Origin: Plasmodium vivax
Taxonomy: Eukaryota; Apicomplexa; Aconoidasida; Haemosporida; Plasmodiidae
Direction: 5' to 3'
NCBI RefSeq assembly: GCF_000002415.2
Contig: NC_009914.1
Span: 1,240,001 to 1,304,000, forward strand
DNA length: 64,000 nt
How positions within the stretch are numbered: position 1 is the stretch's first letter; each line of letters opens with the position of its first letter. The notes beneath the pieces are model-generated. The model saw nothing but the letters and a program-made list of their open reading frames with translations. It ran no database searches and was not told the origin of the DNA. Shown in pieces: positions 1-10,811 of the stretch. The translations under genes were made by a program, and so were the position numbers.

Positions 1-1869
1 AAAAAAAAAACTCGCTGGGGGGATGTGTTGCCCCGAAAAAGGGGGAATACATCTGACTGAACCGCAGCCCCACCATGGCATCGGTAAGAAGCGAATACAT
101 AGCCCCTATTTTCCGCTTCCCCTTTGTTTCATTTTGTTTTTTTTGAAGTTTTTGTTTTAAAAAGCATGCCACCCCGAGGCTGCCTAACTTCATTGTACGC
201 CCATTTATGGCGGAAAACGCAGCCGTGAAATTCAGCCTGAGATAATTTGCGCATTTTTGTTTTTTGTCTGTCCCTGCTGCGTTAAGTGTTATGGTGTAGA
301 GGGCATGGGGCGGAGGAGATCCATCTCGTAGGGCACAGAAAAAAAAGGAGTAGCCAAAACGGCAACATCATAAAGCCGTTTTCACATAGGTGTTTATTAA
401 TGCCCCAAGTGGGGTCCCTTTTTATTTTATCACTGAACAACTTATTTTTCGTATGAATTTTTAAGCCAACGGCACAGTTTTTCTTCATTTGGAATGTGAA
501 AGGACGCGTTAAGATTACCAGCCATTGAATAAAAGGTGCGCTCAGGGTGGAACTAAATGGGGGGGTAGATGGAGACACGCTAACCCGGGTCCATTCCAAA
601 CACGGTTGCACATTTTTTCATTCCTCACAATCACTGCAATACCGTTAGGGGGAACCAACAACGATAGCAGGAGAGCACACCGTTTTCTTTTTTTTACCTC
701 CCATGGGGCAGCAAAGATAAAAATAACACCATTGGGGTATGCACGAACTGTATCATCTGTTCAAACGAGCCTGCCATCTGTGCTGTAGTTTCATAAGATT
801 TAGGGGTGGACAGGTTGAAGCCCATCCCGCTATGTTCCATTTAGGGGGTTCTTTTTTCTTACTATAATTGAAGAGGGGTGTCCACGCTATTTACGCATTT
901 GTTAGTAGCCCTCATTTTTGCTTACCCTTCAGAGGAGGGGGAAAAAAAAAAAAGGATAAACATATGACCCCGTCCGGGGGGCAAAACGTACATGTGTATG
1001 TGCGTACGTATCCATCGGTATAGCGTATGCGTGTTCCCCCGTGAGGACCCAAGCCAGGGGCGCCGCTCAAGAGTGTACATCAGCACATGGGTGCGCAGCG
1101 TGAAGGGAAAAATTGTGCCTTCAAAAATGTATCAAGGATGAAGAAAAGGAGAAGGAAAGGAGAAGTGCAGGGAATGCTCCTGACAACGGGGACTCGACAA
1201 CTGGGCAACTCGCCAACTGAGCAACTCGCTAATTTGGCAACTCGCCAACTAGCCGCCCTCGCAAAGGAGAACTTCTTACCCCCTTTTGTGCAGCACTCAA
1301 AAAAAAAAAAAAAAATACGAAACGCATCACGGCATATTTGCATAAACTTACGCACGAATTCCGCCTTGCATTCACGATTGGCCAGATTTTCAACATGGCA
1401 CATTTTTTCTTTTAACCATAAGGAGGGTTTTCCACCAAATGTTGCATTTTTTAAAATTACTGTGTACTTATGCACAACACTTGTATACTCGTTACACGTA
1501 TGCGAGTTATTTTTGTTAAACATTTTCCTCCCCCTGTTTTGTTGTTCCCATTGTGCATACATTTGTCCCATTGTACCATTTCGCTGTTCCCCCTTTTTCG
1601 CGTGAGAATTCGTTAAACGAGAAGTTTTTTTCCGCGTGACGCCAACTGGGGAACACCGTAACTGTTGTTACATTGGCCTGCGCGCGGGCACGGCCACTAA
1701 AAAGAGTGTACTGAGCGCATGTTGAGCGAGTGGTGTACGAATGTTGGCATACTGCTTGGGTTGTTAACAGGCTTCTAACCCCTACGAACGTAGGCGCACG
1801 CGTAACTGGGTGAGTGGCTGTAGCGGGTGGATACACTACATATAACTGGTGACACGTGCGGACCCTTGA
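1..1869. other. Intergenic, 5' flank of the methyltransferase gene
   Basis: No convincing gene is visible. The stretch holds poly(A)/poly(T) runs, for example near 938-952 and 1299-1315, and a short imperfect repeat at 1192-1252. Open frames here are short, low-complexity and lack recognisable domains. It is probably the 3' flank of a gene outside the window plus the promoter and 5' UTR of the gene starting near 1870. Confidence 0.6.
1192..1252. repeat. Imperfect 14-15 bp minisatellite (GCAACTCGCCAACT-like)
   Basis: About four degenerate copies of a unit resembling GCAACTCGCCAACT lie in tandem. No gene covers them. Confidence 0.6.
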
Positions 1870-4565
1870 ATGAGGAAGCGCCGCCTCCTTTTAACAGCCT
1901 CTTTGCTCTTTTTCTACGCAAAAAGGATTTCCTGCGTACGAAATATAGGCGCGCCGAGCGGTATCCCCCTCCTTTTATTCGCTCCGAAGAAACGAAAAGG
2001 AAGAACAAAAAGGAACCACAAGATGGAGGACAATCAGGAGGCAATCATTGCGATGGGGTCCCAGAACCTCATAAGAAACGGAAACAGCAACAGCAACAGC
2101 GGCAACGGCAGCGGCAGCAATGTGCACCTTTCATTAAACAACTACGCAAGCGGCTGCCCAAACGGCTACTCGAATGGCACCACAAAGGAAAACAACGCGA
2201 ACACCAAATTGGTTAGAAGCAACGTGTTGAGCATTTTCAGCTATACGCTCAAGTACATGAACAAAAAGAGCCTAAACAAATGGCTCAGAAATAATATTAA
2301 GGCCCCCTTCTATGACACCTTTGTGCCTCGAAACAAGCCAGTAGCCTACATCCGCTTCAAATGCCACGAAGATTTAAAGGTGTTCGAAAAGATGGTAGAA
2401 AATAAACGCATCTACCCAAATGACAGCTTGTCAGTTATTAAAATAAATAAATTTTCCAAATATGCTCAGAAGAGGAAATTCTTTCAGGGGGACCAACCCG
2501 ATGAAGAAGGTAACGATGGGCACCAGGTTGGGGAGGACTACAATGGAGGGGAAGATCACTTGGGGGATCACCATAATGGTAAAAAAAAGGCGAAGAGACA
2601 AAAAATGGAAAGATCTGCGGAGGAAAACATGAAGAGGGAGACAACATCGGAAGGGGACCAACTGCCAGACCTACAAACAGTTATCAAAATGAACAAAACA
2701 CAAAAGAGCAAAAGCATAGAAAATTTTGTAACCCCCTTTTATAAGTACCCTTATGAAAATCAAATTAAAATTAAGCACCGATTTTTACAAAAATGTAGAG
2801 ACCAAATTATGACCAACTTGAGAAATAAATGGGAGAAACAGAGTATCCTCTTTGGGGAGATGGAAGCTGCCCCCCCTGATGATGAACTTCATGTGGGTAG
2901 TACAGGCGAGGCCAGTACCGGCGGAAGCGCCAGTGCAGGTGCCCCTTCGAACAGTCACGGAGGAAACCTCACCAGTAGTAATAGCGGGGAAAAAAAGAAT
3001 AAGAAAAACGAAACGAGCAAAGACAGCTGTTTTAACAAAACTGTTCTGTGTGATGTAAAGCCAAGCGGCAACATCAGCAGGGAATTTTCTGTGGACAAAA
3101 AAATGAAAAATTACGAATTTGAGGTTGACAGCCCCTTATTCCCAGACGAAAAAGGAATCAATGGGTACCGAAACAAATGCGAGTTTACCATTTCGTATGA
3201 CGAAAATAATAATGTTGAAATTGGGTTTGTCACTGGGAAGATGAAAACGGATGTTAGTGACACGGGGGAGGATAGAAACGGCACCGATGATAACAACTGC
3301 AACTTTAGCGAACACAATATAAGCAACAGCGCCTCTCCCATGAACGAGTCCCAGACCACAAAACTGAGGAATAAGAAGCAGAAGCAGGCGTACTTCCTAA
3401 ACCCCATCGTTAAGAGCGTCGAGGACTGCGTGCACATTCACCCCTGCATGAAGCAGGTCGTGCAGGAGATGAAGAGCATAATTAAGGACTCCACCTACCC
3501 GGTTTTCGACAGGGTGTACAAAACGGGTAAGGCCTCGCGCAGGGTACTCTGCCATGTTGCGGGAGCGAAGTACAAGCGGTTGTTACTGCTGATTATTATG
3601 CTGCGTATACCATCGGCATATCGCGGCCACATCGCGGCCACGTCGCGGTTACATTGCTTTCGCACCGCCACGCCGCTTCCACACCGCCACACCGCTTCCA
3701 CCCCCCTGCAGGCGTTTGGAGAATCCTCGTCGTGCGCTTCAACAGCCTGAAGGAGCTGATGATCACCGTGCAGACCTACTCACTGGACCAGAAGAAAAAA
3801 AAGGAAATCAAAAAGCTCCTGATAAACAGACTCACGAAGAAGAAGGACGAAGTCTGTATGAGCTTCTCCGACTATAAAGTTGTTTCGCTCTACCTACAGG
3901 AGCATGAAAATTCAAATGACTCTACAAACCAGTCCCCCAATGAGCACCTATGGGGGGTGGAATACCTGGAGGAGATTATCCTAAACAATCGTTTCTTACT
4001 AACACCGTCTTGTTTTTTTCAAGTGAATCATAGCAGTTGCGAAATTCTATACAAGAGGGTCATTGACTACATCCAGATAAGTGAAAAGAAGCAAAACTAC
4101 ATTTTTGACTTGTGCTGTGGTACGGGCACCATAAGTATTTGTGCCGCCAACGAGCTGAAGGGGGAAGACGTGCACATCGTGGGCATCGACATTTGTGAGG
4201 ATAGCATTATGTGTGCAAATAAAAACGCGGAAATGAATAAAATTAAAAATTATAAATTTCTCCAAGGGAGAGTGGAAGAGTTATTTTCAAATGAAATTAA
4301 AAACGTTTCAGAGAAAAATGCCAACGTGATAGTTATTGTAGACCCTCCGAGATGTGGTCTGGCCAATAGCGTCCTCAACATTTTGAGCTCCAACCAGCTG
4401 ATTGGGCAGATCATTTACGTTTCGTGCAACCCAATCACGCTCATCAGCAACGTGACTCATGTTTTGTTTCAAAACGAAAACCTGAAGATCAAAAACCTCG
4501 TCTTCGTGGACATGTTCCCCCACACCTTCCACCTCGAGTGCATCACCAACATGGTGAAGGGGTAG
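1870..4565 (+). CDS. tRNA (uracil-5-)-methyltransferase, TRM2/TrmA family (two exons)
   Basis: Predicted to methylate uridine C5 in tRNA using S-adenosylmethionine. The exons are 1870-3526 and 3712-4565, with a 185-bp GT...CAG intron that splits a Gly codon (G|GC) and restores the motif GVWRILVVRF; the product is 836 residues. An RRM-like stretch (KPVAYIRF..., about 156-180) resembles the RNA-binding part of animal TRMT2A. YRNKCEFTIS (about 433) is a family motif. The catalytic domain carries FFQVN, the SAM loop DLCCGTGTIS (about 684), VDPPRCGL (about 761), the catalytic Cys of SCNP (about 790) and a general-base Glu in HLECITNM (about 828). Low-complexity inserts separate the parts. The first ATG at 1870 directly follows an in-frame TGA and gives a leader with a hydrophobic stretch then basic residues. 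A second in-frame ATG at 2023 gives 785 residues and may be the true cytosolic/nuclear start. The family call is firm; the start is not. Confidence 0.9.
3527..3711 (+). other. Intron of the methyltransferase gene, with GC-rich repeats
   Basis: The donor is GTAAGG at 3527 and the acceptor CTGCAG ends at 3711. The intron holds two small tandem patterns, a CGCGGCCAC-like one (about 3621-3650) and a CACACCGC/CGCTTCC-like one (about 3661-3700). The upstream frame stays open through the intron, so an unspliced reading would give a false C-terminus ending at 3750. Confidence 0.85.
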
Positions 4566-4580
4566 CCGGCGCCTCTCCCG

Positions 4581-4656
4581 CGCGAAGCAAACCTGTGCGA
4601 AGCAAACCGTGCGAAGCAAACCGTGCGAAGCAAACTGTGCGAAGCGCGCCGTGTGA
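4581..4656. repeat. 14-bp minisatellite GTGCGAAGCAAACC, about 5 copies
   Basis: Tandem copies of GTGCGAAGCAAACC, with small changes, begin 15 bp after the methyltransferase stop codon. Confidence 0.8.
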
Positions 4657-4921
4657 AACTTACTTTTGAGCAGTTTGCGCGTGCCACCCTGTACCAGCCA
4701 ACTTTCCCCCCGCTTGTAATGCCACATAAGCATTTCCCCAAATGGGCCGTGGAGGAATACACCCATTTTTAACCATACATTTATGTGCTTAAATGTTTTT
4801 CTCATAAAGAGTCCCTTTGTGGAAACAAAACTATTTAGCACGCGTTAGAGTAGCGTCCCTTGTCAGCCTTAATGACCAACGCGGTGGAGCGGAGGTCCGC
4901 GCAGCGCCACTGCATATAAGC

Positions 4922-5008
4922 ACGGCGGGAAGTATTCCCACCGCGAAGCATTCATACCGCGAAGTATCCACACCGCGAAGTATCCACACCGCGAAGTATT
5001 CCCACCGC
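4922..5008. repeat. 15-bp minisatellite ACCGCGAAGTATCCA-like, about 5 copies
   Basis: Tandem, slightly degenerate copies of ACCGCGAAGTATCCA. The core GCGAAG is shared with the repeat at 4581-4656. A 24-nt poly(T) follows. Confidence 0.8.
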
Positions 5009-5546
5009 GCAATATGTAATTTTTTTTTTTTTTTTTTTTTTAAACCCTTGCAAACCGTATGCATCGCTGCAAAGCTTTAACCTCTTACCATTTGTTCGAA
5101 AGGTGAACGCGAGGTGGAAACTAACGAAACTAGCTGGTGGTTCGTTCGCTCGATCGGTGACTGTGGGCCCCGCCTAGCTGCGTTTGGATGAACGGGTGCA
5201 AATGCTATTGTTGGTGCGATAGCCGGTGCGGCGCGAGATAAATGCACGAACGATTAGCCATACCGCATGCGCACTAGCTAGGCATGCCTGCGCGAACGCA
5301 AACGTTGCAGGCCAAACGAATGCGAATAAAAAAAAGGCGCTCTCCTGTTTCAATCTTTCCTCCAGTTCGTACAGCGAATAAATGGCGAACACTTCTTGAT
5401 GAGCTAGCGGATTGAAATTGCGCTCCAATTTTTGATGACCCCTCTGAGTTTATTCTTCCGAGCTGCAAAAGAGCCATTGTAGCCACTTTTGCGGAGAAGC
5501 CTTTTTCGCGTAATGGGCTTCCCTAGAGTATGTGAACGAGACGAGT

Positions 5547-5580
5547 GAGGTTGCGAGGTTGCGAGGTTGCGAGGCTGCGA
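5547..5580. repeat. 8-bp tandem repeat GAGGTTGC, 4 copies
   Basis: Four consecutive copies of GAGGTTGC, the last with one change. Confidence 0.8.
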
Positions 5581-6064
5581 ACCGCTCGAGGGGGAAGCGT
5601 ACCGCTGGGTTGAGCTGCTTGCGCGAGTCGGAGTGGGGCAACCCAATCAGGAGAGGCGGGGAAAGCAGGTAAGGGGTAACCCGGAGAAGAGTTACCGGCT
5701 AAGAGTAACCCCCCGCGGAGTCACTCCCCCCAGCGCGACTGCGCAGCGACTGACCCAAACGTTGGTTCCTTTTCTCCACGCGCATACAACAGCCTTTGGG
5801 TATGCTCCCACTTGCCCATTATCACACATTGCCATTTCTGCCGCAAATCAATTTCCGACTTGCGGGAGGAAAACAAAATGGGAATTGCAAAATGAGGGCT
5901 TAAGCGGAATGACAAGTGAAAAAAAAAAAAACAGCTCTGCTTGAAGAGCGTAATTTTCTAACGTGAGTCATTAGTTCATGTAAATTTGTCTTTCACTCCG
6001 TTTCATTATTACGCTATTTGTTTTTCGAGCGGTGCGCTTGCGCTGTTCACCACGCGGCAACAAA

Positions 6065-9000
6065 ATGTGGGCGCTCATAGCATTCGTCCTGCATGGCGTC
6101 TTCCTGCTCGGAAAATCGGAAGACCTACCGTCCAAGGTGCCGGACAAGCTTCTAAACAAAAGTCTGATTGACATCCTAAATTACAACTTCAACGTCAATG
6201 ATGTGATGGGAATCTTCGAGAAGATATTCAAAAACAGCGTCGACGATTTTAAGATTGAGGAGGAGAATAACGAGATGAAGAATCTGCAGTTTAAGAAGTA
6301 CAACTTTGACAAGCAGAATTATCATTTCACGTATCCCTCTTTTAAGGACTACTGTAATGCTTCGTTGGGGAGAGGCGCTTTTGCCATGCCCGCGAGGGTG
6401 TGGGCGGCTCTGCCCACCGTTTGAACTGAGCCCCTTGAATAGTGCCGCGTCAGATGCGCCGCTTTAGATGCCCCGCTTGGGCACGCTCTTATGACCGCTG
6501 CACTCCCCCTTCTTAGGCCTGAACGAAGTCGCGAACAGCGAAAACTGCAAAAAGTACGCGGACAAGGACTACATTGCGAGCGTCTTCAAAGACATCGATA
6601 GCAAATTTCACTCCCGATTTTACAAAGAAATAAACCAACTGAAGCACTACATTTTCGAAATAGGGAAGCTGCTAAAAAGGAGAGACGAGCTGAACAACGA
6701 AATTAATGCCACATTTGAGGGAATAAAAAACACCAAAGGATGGGTAAACAAAACGATGACGAAGAAGGCGGGCACGGCACTGCCCCTCATTCGATATTTT
6801 GAAGAAATGTCTTACAACTTAAAGCATGCGAACAAAAGTTTGAGCTACTACGATATGATGGTACAGTACGGAAACGAATTAAACGCCATCATCAAAAATG
6901 CACTTGTGGAGTATGTATACATGTATAGGCAAACAAAAACGTATCAAAAGAAAATCGAAAAGTATATGGAGAGAAATGCCAGGATCCTTTCCAAAATGCA
7001 CAAGAAAATTATTCTAAGCATTTTCTACATGATTTCTGATATGAACAAAACAAATGAAAAAATCGACAACTTGATAAATAAAAAGGTCAACGAATTTAAC
7101 GAATGGGTAAATTATGAAAATGCAAATTATGTGAAAAAATTAAAAAAACTCAAATCCAATATTGATTTTAATTTAGATGATATTAATGAACATATAGACC
7201 TCTCCAAGGAAAAACTCGAGCAAAATAAAATTGCCTTTATTAATATGAGCAAATATTTAACCTTCCAAAACCCTACCAAGACGATCAGATCCATTATGCA
7301 TTTGCTTAACAATAAATATCCCAAGGATGTAAATATCGTTTTTCTCTACAATGAAGAGTACATAGATTTCTCCCTAGACAAAATGATAGAAGTCCCTCAG
7401 CCGTGTAAAATGAACGTGGACTCCAAGTCAACTGATGACTTTAACTTTGCCCATTTGGATTTCATGGAGACCTCCAAATACGAGCAAATGCTCAGCACCA
7501 CTACCTTCGAACAAAACGATTTCAAGCATATAGACAAACAAAAAATTGATAACATTATTAGCGAAATATTTCACCAAGATAAGAAACTTGACAGCGAGTA
7601 CTGGATTAAGGAAAAAGAATTTGAAGACGTCAAAAGTAAAATTTCGTTTAGCGATCTGAATAACGAAATACAGGTCTACACAGACGAAATGGAGAAAAGC
7701 ATCACCTCAACGAAGGAGCATTACGTGTTCAAACCCACCATTAAGAGGTACATTTCGAGTGTCCGCAATCTTTTTAAGAACCCCATTTTTTACTTTAACA
7801 AGTATATTTACTCCTTCCAGAAGAATTTCGACTCCCCTGTGAGCGGCGCGCTGGTCAGCATCCCGATGAACGCCGCCGAAGATGAGGTGAAGGAGAAGCA
7901 GCAGAGGGAGCAGCAGCAGAAGGAGCAGCAGTTGAAGGAGCAGCAGCTGAAGGAGAAGCAGCAGAAGGAGCAGCAGCTGAAGGAGCAGCAGCTGAAGGAG
8001 AAGCAGCAGAAGGAGCAGCAGTTGAAGGAGCAGCAGTTGAAGGAGCAGCAGCTGAAGGAGAAGCAGCAGAAGGAGCAGCAGCTGAAGGAGCAGCAGCTGA
8101 AGGAGAAGCAGCAGAAGGAGCAGCAGTTGAAGGAGCAGCAGTTGAAGGAGCAGCAGTTGAAGGAGCAGCAGCTGAAGGAGAAGCAGCAGAAGGAGCAGCA
8201 GCTGAAGGAGAAGCAGCAAAATGAGAAACTGCAGAAGGAGTCTGCGGGGGAGACCCTCAGTGGAGAAGTCAGGGCGAGCGGAGGACCCTCGGAAAGTATA
8301 GAAATAGAGGTCGTCAGGCATGACGAACCTAGGGGAGAAGCTAAGGGGGTGGCGGCTACATCCCCTGGTGAAGAAGCAAAGGCGGTAGCAGCCACACCCC
8401 CTGGTGAAGAAGCCAAGGGAGTAGCTGCCACATCCCCGATTGACGACATAAAGGTAACCACACACAACTTGGAGAGTGACGACGAAAAGGGGACGAACAG
8501 TGCTCTGGAAGACGGGCCATTCAGTGAGCTAGCGAGGGAGCTAGAAAACGAGATAGACACTGAATTAGACACGGAGCTCGAAACAGAGTTGGCCGACGCC
8601 GAATTAGAAGCGCACCTAGAGACAGAACCCGAAAGTGAGGTAGAACCCGAGTTTGAAAGAAACGTAGGAATAAAGTCTTGGGGGGAACAAGGAAAGGAAG
8701 ATGCCTTTGCGAATGATAAGGAGGTAATGTTGGTAAATAAGAAGGATGATAAGGGTGAGATGGGGGATGAAGAAAACGTAGAGGAAGCAAGCTGGGAATA
8801 TGCAGGTAGGCGCGAACGGGAGCGCCAACGTAGGGGTGCACAAGAAAATGAAATTGATGTGCAAACGGAGAGCGAAGGAGAAGGGGAGCACACGGAGGGG
8901 TTCTATGGTATGGATGATAAGTTTATTCAAGTTGAAGTGAGGAGAAGCGGTGCTGAAGAAGGTGCAGGCGAGAAGGGGGAAGGTGAAGAGGAGGATAAGG

Positions 9001-10811
9001 AGGAAGATAAGGAGGAAGATAAAGTGGAGAGTAAAGAGGAGGATAAGGAGGAAGATAAAGGGGAGGGTAAAGAAGAGGACAAAGAGGACGACAAGGAGGA
9101 CCCCCAGGAGGAAGACGCAGTGAAGCATAAGAAACACAGAAAGGCGAAAAAGAAGAAAGAAAACAAGGAGGACGACGGGGAGGATGAAGAGGAGGAAGAA
9201 AGCGAAGAGGAAGACGAAGATGATGACGATGAAGAAGGAGAAGACGAGGACAACTTCGACGATGAACATGATTATACCTATGGAAACGAAAGCTCAGGAA
9301 AATACGATGGCCTAATGAACGAAAAATACAAACACAAGTTATCCCTTTTCCGTAATGCAAATGTGAAGTATCTCTGGAGAATACCAATTATTAATCGGCT
9401 CTATAACAAGTGCAGCGAAAATAAAAATGACTGTGTGGGGAAGAATGACATAGAAGTGATTGACATCTACGAAATAGAGGAAGAGGAGTTGGAAGAAATA
9501 TACCAGGATTTTCTCAACTTAAGTTATGAAGATTCTTTGAAAAAGGTTAAGGAAAAGATTTTGTATGCCGTGCCAGACACGGAGTACCTTGCAAAGGCTT
9601 TGAAAATACACAAAAAAAATAGGGAAGAAAATAAGGAGAGGAATTTCTTTTACGATGCGCTGTACGGAAATGACTACTTGATTATCAAGTCGAAGGGCGT
9701 CAATGTGGAGACGTTCATTTATCCCTACTTCGAGACGCTGAATCTGCAGCTGAGTGAGATAAAGACGTGCACGCTGGAGGATTACTACGGCTGCATGAAG
9801 AGGTACGTCCGGAGCAAACTGAAGAGGAAATCCCCGGGGGGGAAGAAGGCGGGCGAGCATGCAGATGGGAAGGCGGACAAAAAGGTGGACAAAAAGGTGG
9901 ACGGGAAGGCGGACGGGAAGGCGGACGGGAAGGCGGACGGAAAGGTGGACAAAAAGGTGGACGACAAAATGGACAGCAAAACGGACAGCAAAGTGGACAA
10001 CAAAACGGACAACAAAACGGACAATCAAACGAGCGTCAAACTAAGCGACAGGCTGAACGAAAAAATCCTGTTCGTGTACCTGGGGACCTTCAAAGACGAA
10101 GTGTTTAAATTGCCCAAGTCCAAAATCGCAGACGACCTAAAGAACGCCCACCTGAAGCAGTTCCTGGACAACCCCAAGGACTATCACTTTTTTAACAACT
10201 TTCTAATCAAAAAATATGAAGAGGAGTACTATTTCTTCCAGAAGTTGAAGGTGTACACCGTGTACCATTCCAAGTATAAGAACTCTATTATGTACGGAAT
10301 TGACTTTAACTTTTACGTCTCCTATTTTTCCAAAGAAGACATACAATATTTGCCCCTATCGTACTACCATGACTCCATCATATATTTCAAGGTAGTGCTA
10401 GCCACGTCCAAATACGGGTACCGCGAAATTGTGCCCATCGATGATGAAATTATAAAGTTTGGATTAATGCTTTCGTTAGATAATAAAAATAAGAATGTAC
10501 ACTATTTAATCCATTCGGAAGTTACCAATGACACGAACTATGACTTACTGAAGAGCAAAACGGGGGTCGTCAAGATTTATGAAGTGTCTTATGAAAATCT
10601 TAGAATGCAACTGGTAAATAAAAAATACAAAGTCCAAGTGACCAAAACGATGAAAATTATTCTGCAGAAGGAAGTTACCTTTAACAATAATAAAAAGAGA
10701 ACACACGATTATATTGACACCTTCTATGACAAGATGAATAAAATAATGAAAAATAACATGAACCTGGAATTGTTCCGTAAAACGTTTTATGTTCATTTGC
10801 AGAACACGTGA
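6065..10811 (+). CDS. Secreted repeat-rich Plasmodium protein of unknown function (two exons)
   Basis: I do not recognise the family. The exons are 6065-6353 and 6517-10811, with a 163-bp intron (GTAATG...TTCTTAG). Splicing joins T|GC to make a Cys codon, and the product is 1527 residues. The chosen ATG begins a signal peptide (MWALIAFVLHGVFLLG, then charged residues). An upstream in-frame ATG at 6032 would bury that signal. Residues 100-550 are helix-rich with likely coiled coil. Residues 553-668 are a KEQQL/KEKQQ tandem block. About 911-1014 is a long Glu/Asp/Lys acidic block, and 1208-1272 a KADGK/KVDKK block. The last 230 residues are non-repetitive, Tyr/Phe-rich and look folded. No second membrane segment, GPI signal or clear PEXEL near the N-terminus is seen. 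Secretory-organelle (rhoptry or microneme), parasitophorous-vacuole or ER residence are all possible. Secretory entry is inferred with good confidence; function is unknown. Confidence 0.88.
7886..8230 (+). repeat. In-frame coding repeat, 15-bp units encoding KEQQL / KEKQQ
   Basis: About 23 units of AAGGAGCAGCAGYTG or AAGGAGAAGCAGCAG run in tandem inside the secreted-protein gene. They encode a charged, Gln-rich probable coiled coil. Near-identity at DNA level implies recent expansion and likely length variation between isolates. Confidence 0.9.
9852..10035 (+). repeat. In-frame coding repeat, 12-bp units encoding KADG / KVDK / KTDN
   Basis: Tandem 12-bp units of the type AARGYGGACRRN encode alternating Lys and Asp tetrapeptides in the secreted-protein gene, drifting from KADG to KTDN along the array. 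Confidence 0.85.

Larger units (their letters stand above)
4566..6064. other. Intergenic, 3' flank of the methyltransferase and 5' flank of the secreted-protein gene
   Basis: No gene is seen. The stretch contains three clusters of short GCGA-containing minisatellites (4581-4656, 4922-5008, 5547-5580) and a 24-nt poly(T) at 5019-5042. Confidence 0.6.

Noticed and set aside
1080..1605. Overlapping frames on both strands near 1.1-1.6 kb
   Set aside because: Both contain homopolymer-derived Lys or Phe runs and repeat-derived sequence, with no domain; neither reads like a Plasmodium protein.
7707..8893. Two long minus-strand open frames rich in Leu/Gln or Cys/Ser opposite the secreted-protein gene
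   Set aside because: They are shadows of the 15-bp coding repeat, which has no stop in any frame. The plus-strand protein has a signal peptide and non-repetitive flanks.
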